Shown: positions 59,559 to 64,000 of the stretch, piece after piece
Position numbering within the stretch: position 1 is the stretch's first letter
Layout of the letters: the number at the start of each line of letters is the position of its first letter
Source of the DNA: Luzula sylvatica
Lineage: Eukaryota; Streptophyta; Magnoliopsida; Poales; Juncaceae
Direction: 5' to 3'
DNA: 64,000 bases
Assembly: GCA_946800325.1 (NCBI GenBank)
Contig: OX326956.1
Span: 71,233,087 to 71,297,086 of the forward strand
Made by a program: the position numbers and the translations under genes
The notes under the pieces: model-generated
The model's input: only the letters and a program-made list of their open reading frames with translations
What the model was told of the DNA's origin: nothing
Databases searched by the model: none

Positions 59559-60621
59559 TGAAGGAAATACAGTTTCAGGATCAACCGTAAAAGTGTACAC
59601 AAGGATAAACGAATGTAATCGTACATTCGTGGTCATATCTTTCAGTAGGAAAATCCAATTTGAATGGTTCAAATTGGGTTAGATAGATAATAAGATTATC
59701 TACAACCTTCATATAGAAATATATTTCATATGAACGACGTATCAGTGTCGTTTCTATGAAATACCGAAAGGCTGCAACAGTATGACATACAGTTAGTAAA
59801 ACAGTCATAACTTTTGCATACGAACTCCAATTGGGCCAGGCCAAATTGGGTCGAGTAGATAATAAGATTATCTACAACGTTCGTGTTGGGTGATTTTCTG
59901 TCAGAGGAATTTACCAATTTCGTATGGACAGAATACTGGACAGATACATGCAACTTTCTGTGTGAAAGAGTGTATATTGGATATACATGTCTTTTGGCCA
60001 ATCCTAATCCTATATGATATAAATAGGATTTTTCTCTCTCATCTGGTGTGGTTAATTCAGTTAATTAATTCAGAATATTCCAGAGAATTGTGAGACAACT
60101 TTCTAGAGAGAGAAAGGGTGTAAAGAGAGAGAAACCGTGAAAAGGTGTTTTCCGGTATAGAGAATCAATCAATCGAGCAAGTTCGCCGGTGCTTCGTCTA
60201 GGCAGTTGCATCCGCGACCGACGTCTTACGAGTCAAGGTGGATACAAGTAGAGGAGCAACATCTGGGGCTCTTTCGGTTGTGATCGATTCGGAGGAACGA
60301 AATCTGCCGGAGACGGAAACGAGCGAATCGAGTAACGGGCTGTGGAAGCATGCGGGCATGGAACGCACGTAGACAACCCGAGGCGTGTCAAGACGGTGGG
60401 AGACGTGCGGTATGGAACGTACGGGCTAGTCACCAATGTGACACCGAAGGAAAAGAAGGATGCGAGCGATCAACCCGTCGTGCGTGATCAATTTCACGCT
60501 GGTAATCGTCTATCCTACTTTGCATCGTACCTTCGAAGTCATGGCGTGATCTTGGATTTAGGGAACCGGACCGGGCCTTCATATCCGCTGTGCGGGCCCG
60601 GGGATGGGTGAATTCCCAACA
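59559..60621 (+). repeat. LTR A of Copia element 3
   Basis: 1063 bp, TG...CCCAACA, followed by the primer-binding site. Homologous to the Copia 2 LTR and the solo LTR. Contains two AGATAATAAGATTATCT modules near 59685 and 59860 and a TATA box at about 60015. Confidence 0.88.
60015..60026 (+). promoter_or_regulatory. TATA box of LTR A
   Basis: GATATAAATAGG about 600 bp before the LTR end, followed by a CT-rich stretch, as in the related LTRs. Confidence 0.45.
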
Positions 60622-60622
60622 G

Positions 60623-60634
60623 TGGTATCAGAGC
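60623..60634 (+). other. Primer-binding site A
   Basis: TGGTATCAGAGC, an exact match to the common plant Copia site for initiator tRNA-Met, one base after the LTR end. Confidence 0.9.
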
Positions 60635-61249
60635 GATCGTCATCGATTCGAGGGTCGAATCATAGTCGTATATTCGATATACGCACGGGTTATCAAAGTT
60701 CGTACCCGTTTGCATGATGATAGATTTAGAGATTCCAATTTCGTTAAAAATCACAAATAGAATTCACTAGAGATCAATCAAAAGTTGATTGAGAGTATCT
60801 AGGAATTATCGTGAAAAGGTTTCATGATTTATCGTTTCAGAAACGAGCGAAAACGGAAGAAACGGCAAAATCTGCAGAAAATTAGAATACGAAACAGTGA
60901 GTAAAACTAAGATAATTTTCAGTGGGAAACTCCAAATTGATTGGATCAAATTGGCGTAGTTAGATAATGAGATTATTTATGACTTTGATACAGAAAGCTT
61001 TTTCATTTGAACGAATTATCAGTGTCATTTTTATGGAATACTGAAACGGTGCGACTGTTTGACATACAGAGACTAAAACGTCCGTAGATGTCGTATCGAA
61101 ACTCCAATTGAGTCCAATCCAATTGGGTTACTTAGATAATAAGATTATCTAGAACTTTCGTTCACGTTCAAAGTCGGTTGGAACAATTTAATATTTTCGT
61201 TTCAACAGAATACTGAAAATGTGTCTGTAGTTTTCTGGTTGAAAATGTG

Positions 61250-62298
61250 TCTATTGGATATACTTACCTTTTCGTTTGTCCGTATTTTACCAAAACTGGT
61301 ATAACGTTCAGTAGGAAACTCCGATTTGAATGGTTCAAGTTGGGTTAGTTAGATAATGAGATTATCTAGAACTTTAATGTTGTAATATATTTCATTTGAG
61401 CGAAGTATCAGTGTTGTTCTAATGAAATACCGAAAGGGTGCGACAGTTTGACATATAGTCAGTAAAACGGCCGTAACTTTCGGGTCCGAACTCCAATTGG
61501 GCTGGACCAAATTGGGTTGGAAAGATAATAAGATTATCTACAACTTTCGTAAATGTTCAAAGTCGGTTGGAACGATTTAATATTTTCGTTCTGACAGATT
61601 ACTGAAAGGGTGTATGCAGTTTTCTGTTCGAAAATGTGTATAGAAGATATACATACCTTTTGGCCCATCCTTATCCTATGGAGTATATATAGGATGTTTC
61701 TCTCTCTCTCATCAGTCCAACCAGTTGAATAATTAGATTAGTTCAACCAGAAAATTAATGGAGTTAATTTAGAATTAATCCAGAAATTAAGAGACTCTAA
61801 TCACTTGATGAAAGAGTGCGAAGAGATTGAGAGAGAAGGAGAAAAGAATTTTCTCCGTCTAGAGAATCGAAACGCAATCATGCAAGTTCGCCGGTGCATC
61901 GTCTAGGCAGGTGCATCCGCGACCGAGGTGCTACGACTCACGGTGGATACGGGTAGAGGAGCGACACATGTGGCTCTTCGTTGTGATCAAACCGGAGAAG
62001 TAATCGAGTAACGGGCTGTGGAATCATGCGGGCATGGAACGCACGAAGACAACCCGAGGCGTGTCGAAACGGTGGGAGACGTGCGGTATGGGACGTACGG
62101 GCTAGTCACCAACGTGACACCGAAGGAAATAGAAGGCGGCGATCAACCCTTCGTGTGCCATCAATTTGGCACTGGTATGAATCTGTCCTTCTATTCGCAT
62201 CGTACCCTCGAAGTCGTGGCGTGATCTCAGGAATCGGGGAATCGAACCGGGCTTACATATCCGCTGCGCGGGCCCGGGGTCGAGGATATTCCCCAACA
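61250..62298 (+). repeat. LTR B of Copia element 3 (5' end fused to leader)
   Basis: Ends CCCCAACA at 62298 followed by a primer-binding site and matches LTR A from its U3 modules onward. The TGAAGG start is missing: the sequence runs in from leader DNA without a border, so the 5' limit given is approximate. TATA-like AGTATATATAGG at about 61682. Confidence 0.75.
61681..61693 (+). promoter_or_regulatory. TATA box of LTR B
   Basis: GAGTATATATAGG followed by a CT-rich run, at the position matching the TATA box in LTR A. Confidence 0.45.
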
Positions 62299-62299
62299 G

Positions 62300-62311
62300 T
62301 GGTATCAGAGC
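62300..62311 (+). other. Primer-binding site B
   Basis: Second exact TGGTATCAGAGC, 1677 bp after the first, again one base after an LTR end. Confidence 0.9.
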
Positions 62312-64000
62312 GATCGCCATCGATTCGAGGGTCGAATCATAGTCGTATATTAGATATACGCACGGGTTATCAAAGTTCGTACCCGTTTGCATGATGTTAC
62401 ATATAGAGAAAGTCAAATTCCGATAAAATCACAAGTGGAATTCGCTAGAGATCGATCAAAAGTTGATTGAGAGTATCTAGGAATGATCGTGAAAAAGTTT
62501 CATGATTTATCGTTTTGGAAACGAGCGAAAACGGACGAAACGGCAAAATCTGCAGAAAGTTAGAATACGAAACAGTGAGTAAAACTAAGATAATTTTCAG
62601 TGGAAAACTCCAAATTGATTGGATCAAATTGGCGTAGTTAGATAATGAGATTATCTATGACTTTGATACATAAAGTGTTTCCATTTGAACGAATTATCAG
62701 TGTCGTTTTTATGGAATACTGAAAGGGTGCGACTGTTTGACATACAGAAACTAAAACGTCCGTATATGTCGCATCGAAACTCCAATTGAGTCCAATCCAA
62801 TTGGATTAATTAGATAATAAGATTATCTAGAACTTTCGTTCACGTTCAAAGTCGGTTGGAACAACTTAATATTTTTGTTTCAACAGAATACTGAAAAGGT
62901 GTCTGTAGTTTTCTGGTCGAAAAGGTGTATATTGGATATACTTACCTTTTCGTTTGTTCGTATTTTACTAAAACTGGTATAACTTTCAGTAGCAAATTCC
63001 GATTTGAATGGTTCAAATTGTTTTAGTTAGATAATTAGATTATCTAGAACTTTCATGTTGTAATATATTTCATTTGAGCGAAGTATTAGTGTCGTTCTAA
63101 TGAAATAACGAAAGGGTGCAGAAAAATAATTTTTCTGCCGCCCCGGGGGCAGTTTTTGGCGCCCCGGACGCGTCCCGGGCAAGGTTTTCTCGCGCCCCAC
63201 GGCCCTTGCGTTACAACGGATGGGGTAGTCCGTTATAACGGACCCTTCTCTGGATGCTGTTTTTGTTTTCGCGATAACTTTGGCTACGAAGCTCGGAATT
63301 TTGAGTTCTTTATATCGATTTGATCGGCATCAAACATACTAGCATATAATTAGATAATTATTTAGAATAATTAGACTCCCAAATAAAATCATATGCATAT
63401 TGAAAATCTTGTGATAGTGATATAATATGATTATGTCACGAATTTAGAAACATGCAATGGCATGATCCCTCATAATATTTAAGTCATGGAAATGCCTTCC
63501 ATATCCACAACCATCGAGATTGATATGACATAGTGCGTGGTTTCAGGCCATAGTCGGGCACGTACTATTGTATATATTGGTGCGGGTGGTAAGCGTTAAT
63601 TGGGGACTCACGTGGTTTCAGGCCATAGTCGGGCACGTGAGTAGTTCAATTGAACGATACGATGGATATGGTTCTGACTTAACCGTTCAAGCCAATCCGA
63701 TTGGAGTTCGGGGCATAGATAGAATGCACACACGGAACATGGATTGTATTGGATACGATTCGTCACCGAAATTCTATAAAGGAACGAGAGTCGTATTGGA
63801 TACGATTGGATTTAATCCTACCTAAAATATCGAGATCTCATTTGTCGGCCATAGTCACTTATGGGAGGATCGTAAAATATGGGTCTTGAGTGTTATGGAC
63901 TTGGAGTCCCGTATCGGTATGAGGGTTATCGATTCGATAAAATAACACTATCATATATTCATCATATAAGCATATAGATTAAGTACGCACGGTTAGGAGT
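62312..64000 (+). other. Leader of Copia element 3, upstream of gag
   Basis: 62312-63110 repeats 60635-61435. From 63120 it is unique, including a GC-rich block (63135-63210) with palindromic GCCCCGGGGGC. GGTTTCAGGCCATAGTCGGG occurs twice, near 63539 and 63614. Small open frames here (for example 63568-63825) have no recognisable product. Gag is not reached. Confidence 0.65.

Larger units (their letters stand above)
59559..64000 (+). mobile_element. Copia element 3 (same family as Copia 2), 5' end with duplicated LTR/leader
   Basis: It starts TGAAGGAAATACAGTTTCA at 59559, nearly the same as the LTR start of Copia 2. It contains an LTR (59559-60621), primer-binding site, leader, a second LTR 3' part (to 62298), a second primer-binding site and a second leader. 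63830-63950 resembles the Copia 2 leader close to gag, so gag should start about 100-150 bp beyond the window. The 5 bp before it are AGACG. Confidence 0.85.

Overview
This is nuclear DNA of a flowering plant, probably a eudicot; I cannot name the order. Four intron-containing plant genes can be assembled by reading splice sites: a GDSL-type esterase/lipase, a TBL/PMR5 polysaccharide O-acetyltransferase-like protein, a papain-type cysteine protease and a U-box-protein-type kinase. They sit in AT-rich DNA crowded with transposons. There is no sign of bacterial or organellar content.

Left (1-10.2 kb): a plus-strand Copia element, intact in the part visible, is inserted into an older minus-strand Copia element whose gag-pol frame has three stop codons. 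10.2-16.8 kb: the GDSL gene (11485-13021, +, five exons), a 124-bp tandem array with a two-unit alternation, and a LINE 3' fragment. 16.8-23.3 kb: a 6.5-kb hAT-type element with an exact 8-bp target duplication. It carries a broken double-zinc-knuckle gene instead of a recognisable transposase, and a solo Copia LTR with its own 5-bp duplication sits inside it.

23.3-42 kb: a Harbinger-type element, the TBL gene (26575-29395, -, five exons), more MITEs (three with exact target duplications) and the cysteine protease (38760-40163, -, four exons). 42-52 kb: a hAT MITE, a LINE with RT, zinc-binding and RNase H parts, a GC-rich retroposon with a 16-bp target duplication, and an exon-like fragment joining peptide repeats to an RRM start. 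52.4-57.3 kb: the kinase gene (52481-54247, +), then a Mutator-like element with long terminal inverted repeats that carries a fragment of a kinesin motor domain. 58.2-64 kb: a Harbinger end, a hAT MITE with an exact 8-bp duplication, and the start of a third Copia element. Its LTR and leader are duplicated with a 1.68-kb period, and its gag should begin just past the right edge.

The four genes do not form a pathway. Three encode proteins with N-terminal signal sequences (secreted or Golgi), and the fourth is a cytoplasmic kinase. The main interest is the nested transposon history, dated by target duplications that can be read directly, and the gene fragments carried inside DNA transposons.
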